From Comamonas sp. SCN 67-35 (GTDB lineage Bacteria; Pseudomonadota; Gammaproteobacteria; Burkholderiales; Burkholderiaceae_C): DNA of 64,000 nucleotides. Positions 49,665-57,639 of the stretch are shown in pieces. The stretch's first letter is position 1, and each line of letters opens with the position of its first letter. The DNA is taken from positions 1 through 64,000 of the forward strand of contig MEFV01000003.1 of the NCBI GenBank assembly GCA_001725255.1, read 5' to 3'. The notes below the pieces were generated by a model that saw only the letters and a program-made list of their open reading frames with translations, did not search any database and was not told the origin of the DNA. The position numbers and the translations under genes were made by a program.

Positions 49665-51437
49665 CTATGCCAGCCTGACGCTGCCGGGCACGATTTTCGC
49701 CCCGAAATCACGCATCAGCTGCTGCACCTGCGGATCGTTGCGCACGATGGCCTCGGCGCGTGCCTGCTGCTCGGCGGCGACCTGCGCATTGCGCCGCGCC
49801 GGACTGTCGGCCACGGGGCCGACCTCGACGCTGATCTCGCGCGCCTGCCCCGCCTCCTGCAGGGCCGCGCACAGGCGCTCGCGCGCCGCCGGCTGGTTGA
49901 GCGAGGCGCTCTCCACGCGCAGATGCCAGTGATCGCCATCGCGCGCCAGCAGCTCGGACTGCAGGGCCAGCTCGCGCGTGAGGGCGCTGATCTTCTGCTG
50001 CGCCACCATCTGCTGCACCAGTTCATGCCAGAACGTGCCCTCTTGCGTGCCACGGTACCGGCCGGGAAGCACCGCTGATGCGGCCGCCTCGGGCTCGGGC
50101 TGTGGGGGCAACTCGTGCACCGGAATTTCTATGGTTTCAGTAGCTTCTCGCGCTTTACTGGCGGGCGTTGGAGCCTGTTTTTCCTTGAAATTCTCGGCCG
50201 AGCGCACCGGCAGGCGAAGCGGTGCCGGCGGCGTTGGCGGCGCCGGCCGAGGTACCTGCTGCACCAGCGCCTCCTCAACGGGTGCAAGGGCTGGCGCTTC
50301 AGGCGGCGTCAGCTTTTTTTTTTCGGCGTCCGCGGGTTGGAATGCCAGCAGCCTGAGCAGCACCATGGTGAGCGCGGCATATTCGTCGGGCGCCAGGCCC
50401 AGCTCATCCATGCCATGCAGACAGATGCTGTAGAGCAGCTGCACTTCATCGGCGGGCATGGCCTGCGCCAGGCGCGCGATCTCGGCGCCATCCGGGTCGG
50501 CGTCGTCCGCCGGAGACGCTGCATCCGGCGCCACCTGCTGCACGGCCATGCGCTGCAGCACCGCCACCATTTCCTGCAAGGTGGATGCGGCCGACAAGCC
50601 CTGCACACGCAGCTCGTCCGAAGTGCGCACCACCGCCGTACCGTCGCCGCGCGCGAGCGCATCGATGAGCGCCAGCACATGGGCGCGGTCGGCGCTGCCC
50701 AGCATCTGGCGCACGGCCGCTTCCTGCAGGCTGCCGCTGCCAAAGGCGATGGCCTGGTCGGTCAGGCTGAGCGCATCGCGCATCGAGCCGCGCGCCGCGC
50801 GGGCGATGAGGCGCAGCGCCTGCGCCTCGGCGCTGACGGATTCGGCCTGCAGCACCTGCACCAGATGCTCCTGGATGGTCTCGGGCGCCATCGGCCGCAG
50901 GTTGAACTGCAGGCAGCGGCTGAGCACGGTGACCGGCACCTTCTGCGGGTCGGTCGTCGCCAGCACGAACTTGAGGTACTCGGGCGGCTCCTCCAGCGTC
51001 TTGAGCATGGCGTTGAACGCCGTGTTGGTGAGCATGTGCACTTCGTCGATCATGAAGACCTTGAAGCGCCCCTGCACCGGCTTGTAGACCGCCTGCTCCA
51101 GCAGGCCCTGCACCTCATCCACGCCGCGATTGGACGCGGCATCGAGCTCCACGTAATCGGGAAAACGCCCGGCGTCGATCGCCGTGCAGGCGGGGCACAC
51201 ACCACAAGGCGTGGCGGTGATGCCGCCCGTGCCATCGGCGCCGATGCAGTTGAGCGACTTGGCCAGGATGCGCGAGACCGTCGTCTTGCCGATGCCGCGC
51301 GTGCCGGTGAACAGGTAGGCATGGTGCAGGCGCTGCTGCGTGAGCGCGTTGGTGAGCGCGCGCACCACGTGCTCCTGCCCGACCATCTCCGAGAAATTGC
51401 GGGGGCGGTATTTGCGGGCGAGCACGAGGTAGGACAT
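49665..51437 (-). CDS. dnaX: DNA polymerase III tau/gamma subunit
   Basis: DnaX is the clamp-loader ATPase. The 590-residue tau form has [20 protein letters not shown], the P-loop [10 protein letters not shown], the zinc module [13 protein letters not shown], the DEVHML box and domain III up to [13 protein letters not shown]. After residue 371 an A10 run encodes E-K-K-K; slippage into the -1 frame gives four codons and a stop, so a gamma form of about 379 residues is possible. The tau-specific part carries a dispersed repeat ([10 protein letters not shown]) and ends with the polymerase-binding domain. The ATG at 51437 is the family start. Confidence 0.97.
   Translation of the reverse strand: MSYLVLARKYRPRNFSEMVGQEHVVRALTNALTQQRLHHAYLFTGTRGIGKTTVSRILAKSLNCIGADGTGGITATPCGVCPACTAIDAGRFPDYVELDAASNRGVDEVQGLLEQAVYKPVQGRFKVFMIDEVHMLTNTAFNAMLKTLEEPPEYLKFVLATTDPQKVPVTVLSRCLQFNLRPMAPETIQEHLVQVLQAESVSAEAQALRLIARAARGSMRDALSLTDQAIAFGSGSLQEAAVRQMLGSADRAHVLALIDALARGDGTAVVRTSDELRVQGLSAASTLQEMVAVLQRMAVQQVAPDAASPADDADPDGAEIARLAQAMPADEVQLLYSICLHGMDELGLAPDEYAALTMVLLRLLAFQPADAEKKKLTPPEAPALAPVEEALVQQVPRPAPPTPPAPLRLPVRSAENFKEKQAPTPASKAREATETIEIPVHELPPQPEPEAAASAVLPGRYRGTQEGTFWHELVQQMVAQQKISALTRELALQSELLARDGDHWHLRVESASLNQPAARERLCAALQEAGQAREISVEVGPVADSPARRNAQVAAEQQARAEAIVRNDPQVQQLMRDFGAKIVPGSVRLA
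50127..50190 (+). repeat. dispersed repeat copy inside dnaX
   Basis: It reads TAGCTTCTCGCGCTTTACTG, then GGCGTTGGAGCCTG, in the same block order as other copies. It is antisense to dnaX and in frame, in the variable linker of tau. Confidence 0.55.
50314..50323 (-). other. A10 slippery run in dnaX
   Basis: On the minus strand the sequence is GAA AAA AAA AAG CTG in frame. The -1 frame continues GCT GAC GCC GCC TGA; the +1 frame meets TGA at once. It lies right after domain III, the place where gamma ends in other bacteria. Confidence 0.7.
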
Positions 51438-51486
51438 GGCAGGGATTCTATGTGGCTCCGTTACCCCGGCGATGTCCCCACCCGCA

Positions 51487-51492
51487 TACAAT
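51487..51492 (+). promoter_or_regulatory. -10 box of the 4.5S RNA gene
   Basis: TACAAT lies seven nucleotides upstream of the expected RNA 5' end near 51499. No clear -35 box is seen at 16-18 bp. Confidence 0.45.
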
Positions 51493-51498
51493 CGACCC

Positions 51499-51595
51499 CG
51501 ACGGGCCTCCCCGCATGGCGAAGCAGCCAACCGGGTCAGGTGGGGAACCAAGCAGCCCCAACTGTGGAACCAGTGCCGGGGGTAAGGCTCGTCAC
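51499..51595 (+). ncRNA. ffs: signal recognition particle 4.5S RNA
   Basis: The conserved apical domain shows GTCAGG at 51535-51540, GGGGAACC and AGCAG at 51551-51555, the Ffh-binding internal loops. The terminal stem pairs ACGGGCCT (51501-51508) with AGGCTCGT (51585-51592), one G-U pair included. The short size and the place next to dnaX fit ffs. Ends are estimates. Confidence 0.88.
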
Positions 51596-51655
51596 CTCTC
51601 ACACCAAACACACCCAAAAGACGGTCTGAATTAGGCTAGAATAGCCATCCTTTGT

Positions 51656-51731
<76 letters not shown>

Positions 51732-51737
51732 CCATTC

Positions 51738-51771
51738 AAAAAAAACCAACCGTTCCAGGTTGGTTTTTTTT
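51738..51771. terminator. bidirectional terminator after tRNA-Ala
   Basis: A8 then CCAACC (51746-51751), loop GTTCCA, GGTTGG (51758-51763) and T8. It ends the tRNA transcript and also the convergent thioesterase operon. Confidence 0.93.
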
Positions 51772-51795
51772 CGCCCGCCTCCAGACACCGGCCCC

Positions 51796-52227
51796 TCAAA
51801 CCGCAGCCGCCCGGCTTGCCAGACGCTCCTGGAAGCGTTGCACGTCAATGATGGCCCGCTGGTGCATGCCCTCGCCTATCAGGCCAGCATCGTCGCTGCA
51901 TCTCACTTTGAACGTCAGCGACTTGCCCTTGACCTCGACCAGCTCCACCTGCGCCACGACCTTCATGCCCACCGCAGTAGCCGCCACATGGTTCATGTCC
52001 ACGCGTGTGCCCACCGTTCGCTGGCTGTCCGTGAGGTAGGGCCGCAGCGCCTGGATGCACGTTTGCTCCATGAATCCGATCATCATGGCCGTGGCAAAGA
52101 CTTGCGGCATGTCCGCAAAGCCGGGCCAGTGGCCTACCTGCGGCACGGCATGGGCCGCGGTGACCACCATGTGCTCCGAGTGACGCAAGCCAGGGAGCGA
52201 GGCTGGCAAAGGGGTTGATGTACTCAT
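51796..52227 (-). CDS. FlK-like hot-dog thioesterase
   Basis: The 143-residue protein resembles the fluoroacetyl-CoA-thioesterase-like group: VFATAMMIGFMEQTCIQAL with the active-site glutamate, VGTRVDMNHVAATAVGM with the histidine, and GEGMHQRAIID. Most relatives act on unknown short acyl-CoAs. Its ATG at 52227 overlaps the methyltransferase stop (ATGA), so it is the last gene of a marR-methyltransferase-thioesterase operon. Confidence 0.85.
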   Translation of the reverse strand: MSTSTPLPASLPGLRHSEHMVVTAAHAVPQVGHWPGFADMPQVFATAMMIGFMEQTCIQALRPYLTDSQRTVGTRVDMNHVAATAVGMKVVAQVELVEVKGKSLTFKVRCSDDAGLIGEGMHQRAIIDVQRFQERLASRAAAV

Positions 52228-52982
52228 AATTTGCCCAGTCGCATATTGATGGGCCAGCGCACCGCGCGGAGATGCGTTGGATCGCCCCAGAGCGCCGTCA
52301 GATCTGACGCAAAGCTTTGCAGGATGCCCTCGCGCGACGCTTCGCGCACGCTGCGAACAGCCGACCATGTGGAGATATAGCCCAGCAGCTCTTCCAGATT
52401 CCAGTCCTTGCGAATTTCCAGGGCTGGAGCCGTTTGTTCGGCAAAAGGAAATGGCAGATCCGCATAGCCGGTATCCACGAGTTTGCGCTCGGCCGGCCAG
52501 TAGGGACCGATCTCGCGCCAGTAGAAGTGCCCGAAACGAGGAGCCAGCTCATCGTCCAACCGCGGTACGCCGTAACTGATCAGGGCAAGCACCGCGTTCG
52601 CGGCCCCGATCCGCCGCACTTGATCGTAGAAGCGCGGCAGATCGAACCAGTGCGCGGCTTGGGCCGCCGTGATCAGGCTGGCGCCATGGTCGGCAACGGG
52701 CAGTTGCTCCGCAGGGGCGCAGGCGTACGCCACACGAGGATGGGCGCTGGCGTGGGCAATTTGGTCGGCACTGGGGTCCAGGCCCAGCACCTTGTCGAAG
52801 TGCATGGCCAGTTGACCCGTCAGCTGACCATTGCCGCAGCCGACATCGACCGCCAGCACTGTGTCCGGAGACACACTTGCAAGGAACCGTGCCAGCTCGG
52901 GCGGGTATTCGGGCCGAAAGCGCGAGTAGGCGCGGCCTCCCTGGTCGAACCAGTTTCGGGCGCCTTTGGCCTCATTCGCCAT
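52224..52982 (-). CDS. SAM-dependent methyltransferase
   Basis: The 252-residue class I methyltransferase has the SAM motif VLAVDVGCGNGQLTGQLA, the acidic LGLDPS strand end and the post-II HWFDLPRFYDQVRRI, like small-molecule (UbiE/Methyltransf_11-like) enzymes. The ATG at 52982 overlaps the marR stop by 11 nt. Substrate unknown; the coupling with a thioesterase hints at a toxic acyl compound, which is speculation. Confidence 0.87.
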   Translation of the reverse strand: MANEAKGARNWFDQGGRAYSRFRPEYPPELARFLASVSPDTVLAVDVGCGNGQLTGQLAMHFDKVLGLDPSADQIAHASAHPRVAYACAPAEQLPVADHGASLITAAQAAHWFDLPRFYDQVRRIGAANAVLALISYGVPRLDDELAPRFGHFYWREIGPYWPAERKLVDTGYADLPFPFAEQTAPALEIRKDWNLEELLGYISTWSAVRSVREASREGILQSFASDLTALWGDPTHLRAVRWPINMRLGKL

Positions 52983-53478
52983 GGGCGTTCTCCTCCAGGG
53001 GCGCCGGGACCGGGGCGGCGTCGGCAGCGCGGCGCAAGCGGTCGGCAAAGCCTTCGCGTTCCAGCGCCCCCGCAGCAGCTCCCAGCACCCGTCGCAATGG
53101 ATAGCCAATTTCAGCTTCTAGCACCGCAATCGCAGCAAAAGTGATTTCCCAATGTGGCTGCAACCTCCCCAGCAGCGCGGCACCGTCCGGCGTCAGGCGA
53201 ACGCCGCTCTTGCGGGCATCGTCCATAGGACGCTTGACCAGGATGCCATCGGCAACCATCAGGGCGACGGTCTGGCTCACTGCACCCTGGGTCAGGTGGG
53301 TGGCTCCCGTGATGTCGGTGACGGTTTCCGCTCCAGCCGCAATGGCTCGCAAAACCGGGGTGTAGCGGGCGCGATAGCTGAGGCTCAGGTCGCGGTAATG
53401 CTCTTCAGCACCTTGATCGACCAGTTCAGTGACGTATCTGAGCAGTTCGCCCAGACCGGACATCGTTTTGGTGTTCAT
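52972..53478 (-). CDS. MarR-family transcriptional regulator
   Basis: The 168-residue protein has the winged-helix core VTDITGATHLTQGAVSQTVALM followed by the wing KRPMDDARKSGVRLTPDG. It is the first gene of the operon and its ATG is part of one arm of a 44-bp palindrome, so autoregulation is very likely. The ligand is not known. Confidence 0.9.
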   Translation of the reverse strand: MNTKTMSGLGELLRYVTELVDQGAEEHYRDLSLSYRARYTPVLRAIAAGAETVTDITGATHLTQGAVSQTVALMVADGILVKRPMDDARKSGVRLTPDGAALLGRLQPHWEITFAAIAVLEAEIGYPLRRVLGAAAGALEREGFADRLRRAADAAPVPAPLEENAHGE

Positions 53479-53519
53479 GCAGCCATTTTACATTAGCGCT
53501 AATGTAAAAGGGCTGCATG
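53476..53519. promoter_or_regulatory. 44-bp palindrome, probable MarR operator
   Basis: The inner 24 bp (53486-53509) are a perfect palindrome with the arm TTTTACATTAGC. The outer arms CATGCAGCC (53476-53484) and GGCTGCATG (53511-53519) extend it to 44 bp with a single mismatched pair. The left arm includes the marR start codon. Confidence 0.85.
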
Positions 53520-53617
53520 GCCTGATGCTTGAAGCCGAGAACGGTCCTTACGCAAACTCAGAGGGCGGCCGGTTCGACCCTTGTCTGCCCTCTGTTCCTC
53601 GGAATCCTGTCGATGAC

Positions 53618-54097
53618 TCAGTGAGGCAGCTCGATGGACTTCCAGCCGCTGTGGTCGAAATATTTGCCGTAGGCGTTGGAGGCCTGGGCGATCTGCACCA
53701 CGCCCGCGGCGCGCTTGGCGTCGCCCCGCTTGCCCTGCGCGGCTTCCACACCCTCCACCAGCTCGGCGACGATGAGGTGCAGCTGGGCGTCGGCCTCGGG
53801 GGGCAGCTTGCAGTTCTCCACCAGGAAGGTGACTTGCTTGCCCACGGCGTCGCCGAAAGCGTTGTAGTCGGCCGCGGTCACCTTGCCCGCGTGGGCGGCG
53901 GGCAGGATCTGCGTGGTCGATTGACGAATGGCCGTCATTGCCTGGCGCAATGGCGCGTCGGTGACCCATTTCTCGCCGGCGTTGAGCTGCAACTGATGGG
54001 TCTCGGCGCTGCCGTGGTGGTCATGCGCGGTCGCGGCCATGGAGGCCAGGGGGGCGGCCAGGGCGGCGGCCAGCAGCAGTGCGGTGAATTTTTTCAT
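53618..54097 (-). CDS. small secreted protein, DnrO-like
   Basis: The 159-residue protein has a signal peptide (MKKFTALLLAAALAAPLASM), a His-rich start (AHDHHGSAETHQ) and a helical body with TDAPLRQAMTAIRQS, a single cysteine in VENCKLPPEADAQLHLIVAEL and YFDHSGWK. It resembles proteins annotated as DnrO in denitrifying betaproteobacteria; this is from memory. There is no heme motif, so it is not a cytochrome. A copy of the neighbouring ECF sigma promoter motif lies 69-96 bp upstream of the ATG. Confidence 0.72.
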   Translation of the reverse strand: MKKFTALLLAAALAAPLASMAATAHDHHGSAETHQLQLNAGEKWVTDAPLRQAMTAIRQSTTQILPAAHAGKVTAADYNAFGDAVGKQVTFLVENCKLPPEADAQLHLIVAELVEGVEAAQGKRGDAKRAAGVVQIAQASNAYGKYFDHSGWKSIELPH

Positions 54098-54165
54098 GGA
54101 AACGCTCCGTTGAAAGTTGAACGATGCAAGGCGGCTACGCGGGTTGCGTGGCGGCCTTGCTGTCT

Positions 54166-54193
54166 TCAACGAAGGGCGCGCGGGAATGTTCCA
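54166..54193 (-). promoter_or_regulatory. ECF-type promoter motif for the DnrO-like gene
   Basis: TGGAAC (54193-54188) and CGTTGA (54171-54166) are spaced by 16 nt, identical in both boxes and spacing to the motif at 55743-55770. The transcript would have a leader of about 60 nt. Confidence 0.65.
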
Positions 54194-54241
54194 TCTGTTT
54201 TGCGTTTTTTGACGCTGGCGCCTGCAAACGTACTCAAGATC

Positions 54242-54712
54242 TCATTTGCGGTGCAGCAGCTCCTCCTCCGTCGCCTCCTCGGCGTAGCGGCTCAGCAGCA
54301 GTTGCAGCAGCCGCTCGCGCTGGCCTTCTTCCAGCAGCGCGCGCTCGGCCAGCAGCTGGGCAATCACGCGCTGTTGCTGCGCGGCCTGCAGACGGCCGAT
54401 GGTGGCCTGCTCGGCGTCGATGGCCGCGCGGTCTGGCGTGGCGGCGAAGATGTGACGCACCAGGGCGTCGCGGTGGCGGCGTATGTCGCTCCAATTGGCC
54501 GACAGGTCGTGCAGGAAAGGCGCCTCCAGAGCGTCCCAGCGCGCGCGCTGCTCGGGCGTGAGCTGCAGGTAGTCGGGCAGGTGCACGGCCGGCTGGCTCG
54601 CTGATGGCGGCGATGCCACCGGAGCGGGGCGCAACGCCAGCGCCGCGAGCACGCCCAGGTTGAGCGCCAGTGAGACGGCCAGCAGGGTGCGGATCCAGGC
54701 GGGGTGTTTCAT
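54242..54712 (-). CDS. Spy/CpxP-like periplasmic heavy-metal sensor protein
   Basis: The 156-residue protein has an N-terminal membrane anchor (WIRTLLAVSLALNLGVLAAL) and a helical body with YLQLTPEQRARWDALE and LLAERALLEEGQRERLLQLL, the LTxEQ-type pattern of the Spy/CpxP/heavy-metal resistance group. Such proteins are chaperones or sensors in the periplasm. The ATG at 54712 overlaps the anti-sigma stop (ATGA). Confidence 0.8.
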   Translation of the reverse strand: MKHPAWIRTLLAVSLALNLGVLAALALRPAPVASPPSASQPAVHLPDYLQLTPEQRARWDALEAPFLHDLSANWSDIRRHRDALVRHIFAATPDRAAIDAEQATIGRLQAAQQQRVIAQLLAERALLEEGQRERLLQLLLSRYAEEATEEELLHRK

Positions 54713-55164
54713 GGCAGGTTCCTCGGCAGTCGGCAAATTTCGGCGGCGGCGCACAGCCCGCCAGGTGGCACGGGATCGAACACGCGGGCCATCGCGGTGC
54801 CGGTCGTCACGGCCGTCGTGGGAATGGCCGCGCCCGTGCCCAGCAGCAAGCCGCCCAGCCACAGGCCCGACACCAGGGCCGCGCCGGTCGCGACGCCCGC
54901 GGGCAGCCAGTTCGGCAGGCTCCAGCCGACACGCCGGGGCTTGGGGGGACGCCGCGGCAGCCGGTCCTGCAGCTGCGCCGCCAGATCAAAGCCCAGCGTG
55001 GGCGAAGGCAGCGCGCGCAGCTGCTGGCGCAGCGCCTGCAGCGCATCGAGCTGCTGGCGGCACGCCGGGCAGCCGAGCAGGTGCTGGCGCAGCGCGGCCT
55101 GCCGGCGTGCGGGCAGGGCCTGGTCGGCATAGGCGGAAAGGTCTTCGGTGCGAGGGCAGGTCAT
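54709..55164 (-). CDS. zinc-finger anti-sigma factor
   Basis: The 151-residue protein has the ZAS motif HLLGCPAC (H28, C32, C35) with an N-terminal CPRTEDLSAYADQALP, and a transmembrane segment at about residues 88-115. It would hold the ECF sigma factor at the membrane. It starts 15 nt after the sigma gene. Confidence 0.88.
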   Translation of the reverse strand: MTCPRTEDLSAYADQALPARRQAALRQHLLGCPACRQQLDALQALRQQLRALPSPTLGFDLAAQLQDRLPRRPPKPRRVGWSLPNWLPAGVATGAALVSGLWLGGLLLGTGAAIPTTAVTTGTAMARVFDPVPPGGLCAAAEICRLPRNLP

Positions 55165-55179
55165 GATGGCTCCTTGCGA

Positions 55180-55734
55180 TCAGCGTGGCATGTGTTGCAG
55201 CAGCCCGGTGCGCGCACGGGCGATGCGGGATTTGACGGTGCCCAGGCTGATGCCCAGCACCTCCGCGATGTCTTCGTAGGGCATGTCCTCGATGTCGCGC
55301 AGCAGCAGGATCTCGCGGTGCTCGACCGACAGCCGCGCCAGCGCGGCCTCCAGCGCCGCGACGCGCTGGCGTGCCTGCAGCACGGCCTCGGGCGTGGGCG
55401 TGTCCGCCGGCAGCTGCTCGTGCAGCACCTCGTCCAGCGCCACGAACTCCACGTGCCGCGCACGGCGCAGCCGATCCAGCGCCTGGTTGCGCGCGATGCG
55501 AAACAACCAGGTGGACAGGCGCGCCTCCGGGCGCCAGCGCGCAATGGCCTGGTAGGCGCTCAGAAAGGTCTCCTGGGTCAGCTCACGCGCATCCTCCTGC
55601 GAGCGGGTCATGCGCACCAGGAAACGGTAGATGCGATCCTGGTAACGGGTCACCAGCTCGGAAAACGCCGCAGCCTCACCGCGCTGGGCTCGGGCAATGC
55701 AGTCGGTTTCATCAGGAGGACTTGATGCAGGCAT
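55180..55734 (-). CDS. ECF RNA polymerase sigma factor
   Basis: The 184-residue protein has sigma2 (FSELVTRYQDRIYRFLVRM, ELTQETFLSAYQAI, TWLFRIARNQALD) and sigma4 (LSVEHREILLLRDIEDMPYEDIAEVLGISLGTVKSRI). I start at the ATG 55734. The in-frame ATG at 55743 overlaps the CGTTGA box of a motif that also occurs before a neighbouring gene, so a transcript from it would begin just at 55734-55737, making the mRNA leaderless. If another promoter is used, 55743 is possible. Confidence 0.88.
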   Translation of the reverse strand: MPASSPPDETDCIARAQRGEAAAFSELVTRYQDRIYRFLVRMTRSQEDARELTQETFLSAYQAIARWRPEARLSTWLFRIARNQALDRLRRARHVEFVALDEVLHEQLPADTPTPEAVLQARQRVAALEAALARLSVEHREILLLRDIEDMPYEDIAEVLGISLGTVKSRIARARTGLLQHMPR

Positions 55735-55742
55735 TGGCACCA

Positions 55743-55770
55743 TCAACGCATACGCCGCGCAAAAGTTCCA
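55743..55770 (-). promoter_or_regulatory. ECF-type promoter motif of the sigma operon
   Basis: TGGAAC (55770-55765), 16 nt, CGTTGA (55748-55743). The same two boxes and spacing recur at 54166-54193. The motif fits the GGAAC ... CGTT type used by ECF sigma factors, so the operon is probably autoregulated. Confidence 0.68.
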
Positions 55771-55814
55771 TCTCTGCCGTGAAGGCACACGACCACGGTG
55801 CGCACAGGCGGATG

Positions 55815-55848
55815 AAAAAAAGGCCAACCGCGAACGGTTGGCCTTTTT
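55815..55848. terminator. terminator of the tRNA array
   Basis: The arms AAAAAGGCCAACCG (55817-55830) and CGGTTGGCCTTTTT (55835-55848) form a 14-bp stem with loop CGAA; both directions have a T-tract. It ends the minus-strand tRNA transcript upstream of the sigma operon. Confidence 0.93.
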
Positions 55849-55853
55849 AGCAT

Positions 55854-55929
<76 letters not shown>

Positions 55930-55934
55930 AATGT

Positions 55935-56011
55935 TGGCGGAGTGGACGGGACTCGAACCCGCGACCCCCGGCGTGACAGGCCGGTATTCTAACCAACTGA
56001 ACTACCACTCC
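55935..56011 (-). tRNA. tRNA-Asp (anticodon GTC)
   Basis: The acceptor GGAGTGG pairs with CCACTCC. The anticodon arm CCGGC-CTGTCAC-GCCGG gives GTC. CCA is encoded. Five bases separate it from tRNA-Ala. Confidence 0.97.
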
Positions 56012-56062
56012 AGCACAGCTTTTGCTGCTCTGATAAACAAAGCAGCCAAGTGCCGTACAACT

Positions 56063-56138
56063 TGGCGACCCTACGGGGATTCGAACCCCGGTACTCACCG
56101 TGAAAGGGTGATGTCCTAGGCCTCTAGACGATAGGGTC
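56063..56138 (-). tRNA. tRNA-Glu (anticodon TTC)
   Basis: The acceptor GACCCTA pairs with TAGGGTC. The anticodon arm TCACC-CTTTCAC-GGTGA gives TTC. CCA is encoded. It is 97 bp downstream of gltX, whose enzyme charges it; a TACAAT box at 56225-56220 may serve as its promoter. Confidence 0.97.
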
Positions 56139-56235
56139 AAATTCCCAGGAACTTTCGTTCTTTCTCTCCTGAGCGCTTCGATCTGAATTGCGATCTGATC
56201 GTTATCAGGAAAGACGCGCATTGTAGCGTGGAATT

Positions 56236-57639
56236 TCAGCGTGTTTGGAGTCGCGCGAGGATTTTTTCCCGGCCCAGCAATTCGAGCACCGCGTCGACCG
56301 AAGGCGTGTGCGCCACGCCCATCGTGAGCACGCGCACGGGCATGGCGAGCTGCGGCATCTTGGCGCCTTGCGCCTTCAAGACGCCCTTGATGGCGGCGTT
56401 GATCGCCTCGCGCGTCCACTCGACGTCGTGGATCGCCTGCGCGAACGCGGCCAGCAGCGGCTCGGCCGCGGGCGTGAGGTGCTGCGCGGCGTCTTCGGCA
56501 TTGCATTCGATCGCATCGACGTAGAACAGGCGCACCCAGCGGGCCAGGTCGACCAGCGTCTCGCAGCGGTCCTTGAACAGCGCGCAAATGCGCGGCAGGC
56601 GCTCGTCAAGCCGCGCGGCGGCGACACCCTCCTGCTCGGCGAAAGGCGTGACCAGGCGCGCCAGCTCGGCCTCGTCCAGCGCCTTCAGGTGCTGGGCGTT
56701 GACCCAGCGCAGCTTGGCCTCGTCGAACTGGCCGGCGCTCTTGCCCAGGTGGTCGAGGTTGAACCATTCAAGGAACTGCGCGCGGCTGAAGATTTCGTCG
56801 TCGCCGTGGCTCCAGCCCAGGCGCGCGAGGTAGTTGACCATGGCGTCGGGCAGGTAGCCCGCATCGCGGTACCAGGTGACGGGCTTGGCGCCGCGGCGCT
56901 TGCTCATCTTATCGCCGTCTTCGTTGAGCACCGTGGGCAGGTGCGCGAAGACCGGCGGCTTGACGCCCAGCGCCTCGTAGATGTGGAGCTGGCGCGGGGT
57001 GTTGTTCACGTGGTCGTCGCCGCGGATGACGTGCGTGATGCGCATGTCCATGTCGTCCACGCAGACGCAGAAGTTGTAGGTGGGCGTGCCGTCGGGGCGG
57101 GCAATCACGAGGTCGTCGAGCTCGCTGTTGTGGAACTCGATGCGGCCCTTGCACTGGTCGTCCCAACCGACCACGCCGGTCTGCGGCGTCCTGAAGCGCA
57201 ACACGGGCTGCACGCCTTCGGGGATGGGCGGCAGCACCTTGCCCGGCTCGGGGCGCCAGGTGCCGTCGTAGCGCGGCTTTTCCCTGGCAGCCATCTGGCG
57301 CTCGCGCAGCGCGTCGAGCTCCTGCTGGCTCATGTAGCAGGGGTAGACGTGGCCGCCGGCCTTGAGCTGCTCCAGCACCTCTTTGTAGCGCGCCATGCGC
57401 TGCATCTGGTAGTACGGCCCCTCGTCGATGTCGAGCTGCAGCCACTGCATGCCTTCGAGGATGACGTCCACCGCTTCCTGCGTGGAGCGCTCCAGGTCCG
57501 TGTCTTCGATGCGCAGGATGAAGTCGCCCTTCATGGCGCGCGCGTACGCCCACGGATAGAGCGCCGAACGGATGTTGCCCAGGTGGATGAAACCCGTCGG
57601 CGACGGGGCGAAGCGGGTGCGTACTTTTTCTTGGGTCAT
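56236..57639 (-). CDS. gltX: glutamyl-tRNA synthetase
   Basis: The 467-residue class I synthetase has the HIGH-type [13 protein letters not shown], the DTDLERST segment and the KMSKS-type DKMSKRRGA. The ATG at 57639 ([14 protein letters not shown]) overlaps the metZ stop codon (ATGA). It ends the folC-SPOR-cvpA-purF-metZ-gltX run and is followed by its cognate tRNA gene. Confidence 0.98.
   Translation of the reverse strand: MTQEKVRTRFAPSPTGFIHLGNIRSALYPWAYARAMKGDFILRIEDTDLERSTQEAVDVILEGMQWLQLDIDEGPYYQMQRMARYKEVLEQLKAGGHVYPCYMSQQELDALRERQMAAREKPRYDGTWRPEPGKVLPPIPEGVQPVLRFRTPQTGVVGWDDQCKGRIEFHNSELDDLVIARPDGTPTYNFCVCVDDMDMRITHVIRGDDHVNNTPRQLHIYEALGVKPPVFAHLPTVLNEDGDKMSKRRGAKPVTWYRDAGYLPDAMVNYLARLGWSHGDDEIFSRAQFLEWFNLDHLGKSAGQFDEAKLRWVNAQHLKALDEAELARLVTPFAEQEGVAAARLDERLPRICALFKDRCETLVDLARWVRLFYVDAIECNAEDAAQHLTPAAEPLLAAFAQAIHDVEWTREAINAAIKGVLKAQGAKMPQLAMPVRVLTMGVAHTPSVDAVLELLGREKILARLQTR

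Noticed and set aside
53476..53487. Three-codon upstream frame ATG GCT GCA TGA overlapping the marR start
   Set aside because: It is a by-product of the palindrome and too short to support as a leader peptide without expression data.
53559..53594. tRNA remnant (GGTTCGACC between CAGAGGGC and GCCCTCTG)
   Set aside because: The TTCGA resembles a T-loop but the flanking bases do not form a 5-bp T-stem and no anticodon arm is present; it is only an 8-bp inverted repeat downstream of the DnrO-like gene.
53618..54097. Cytochrome c'-type protein
   Set aside because: The helical body and signal peptide fit superficially but there is no CxxCH heme site; only one cysteine is present.
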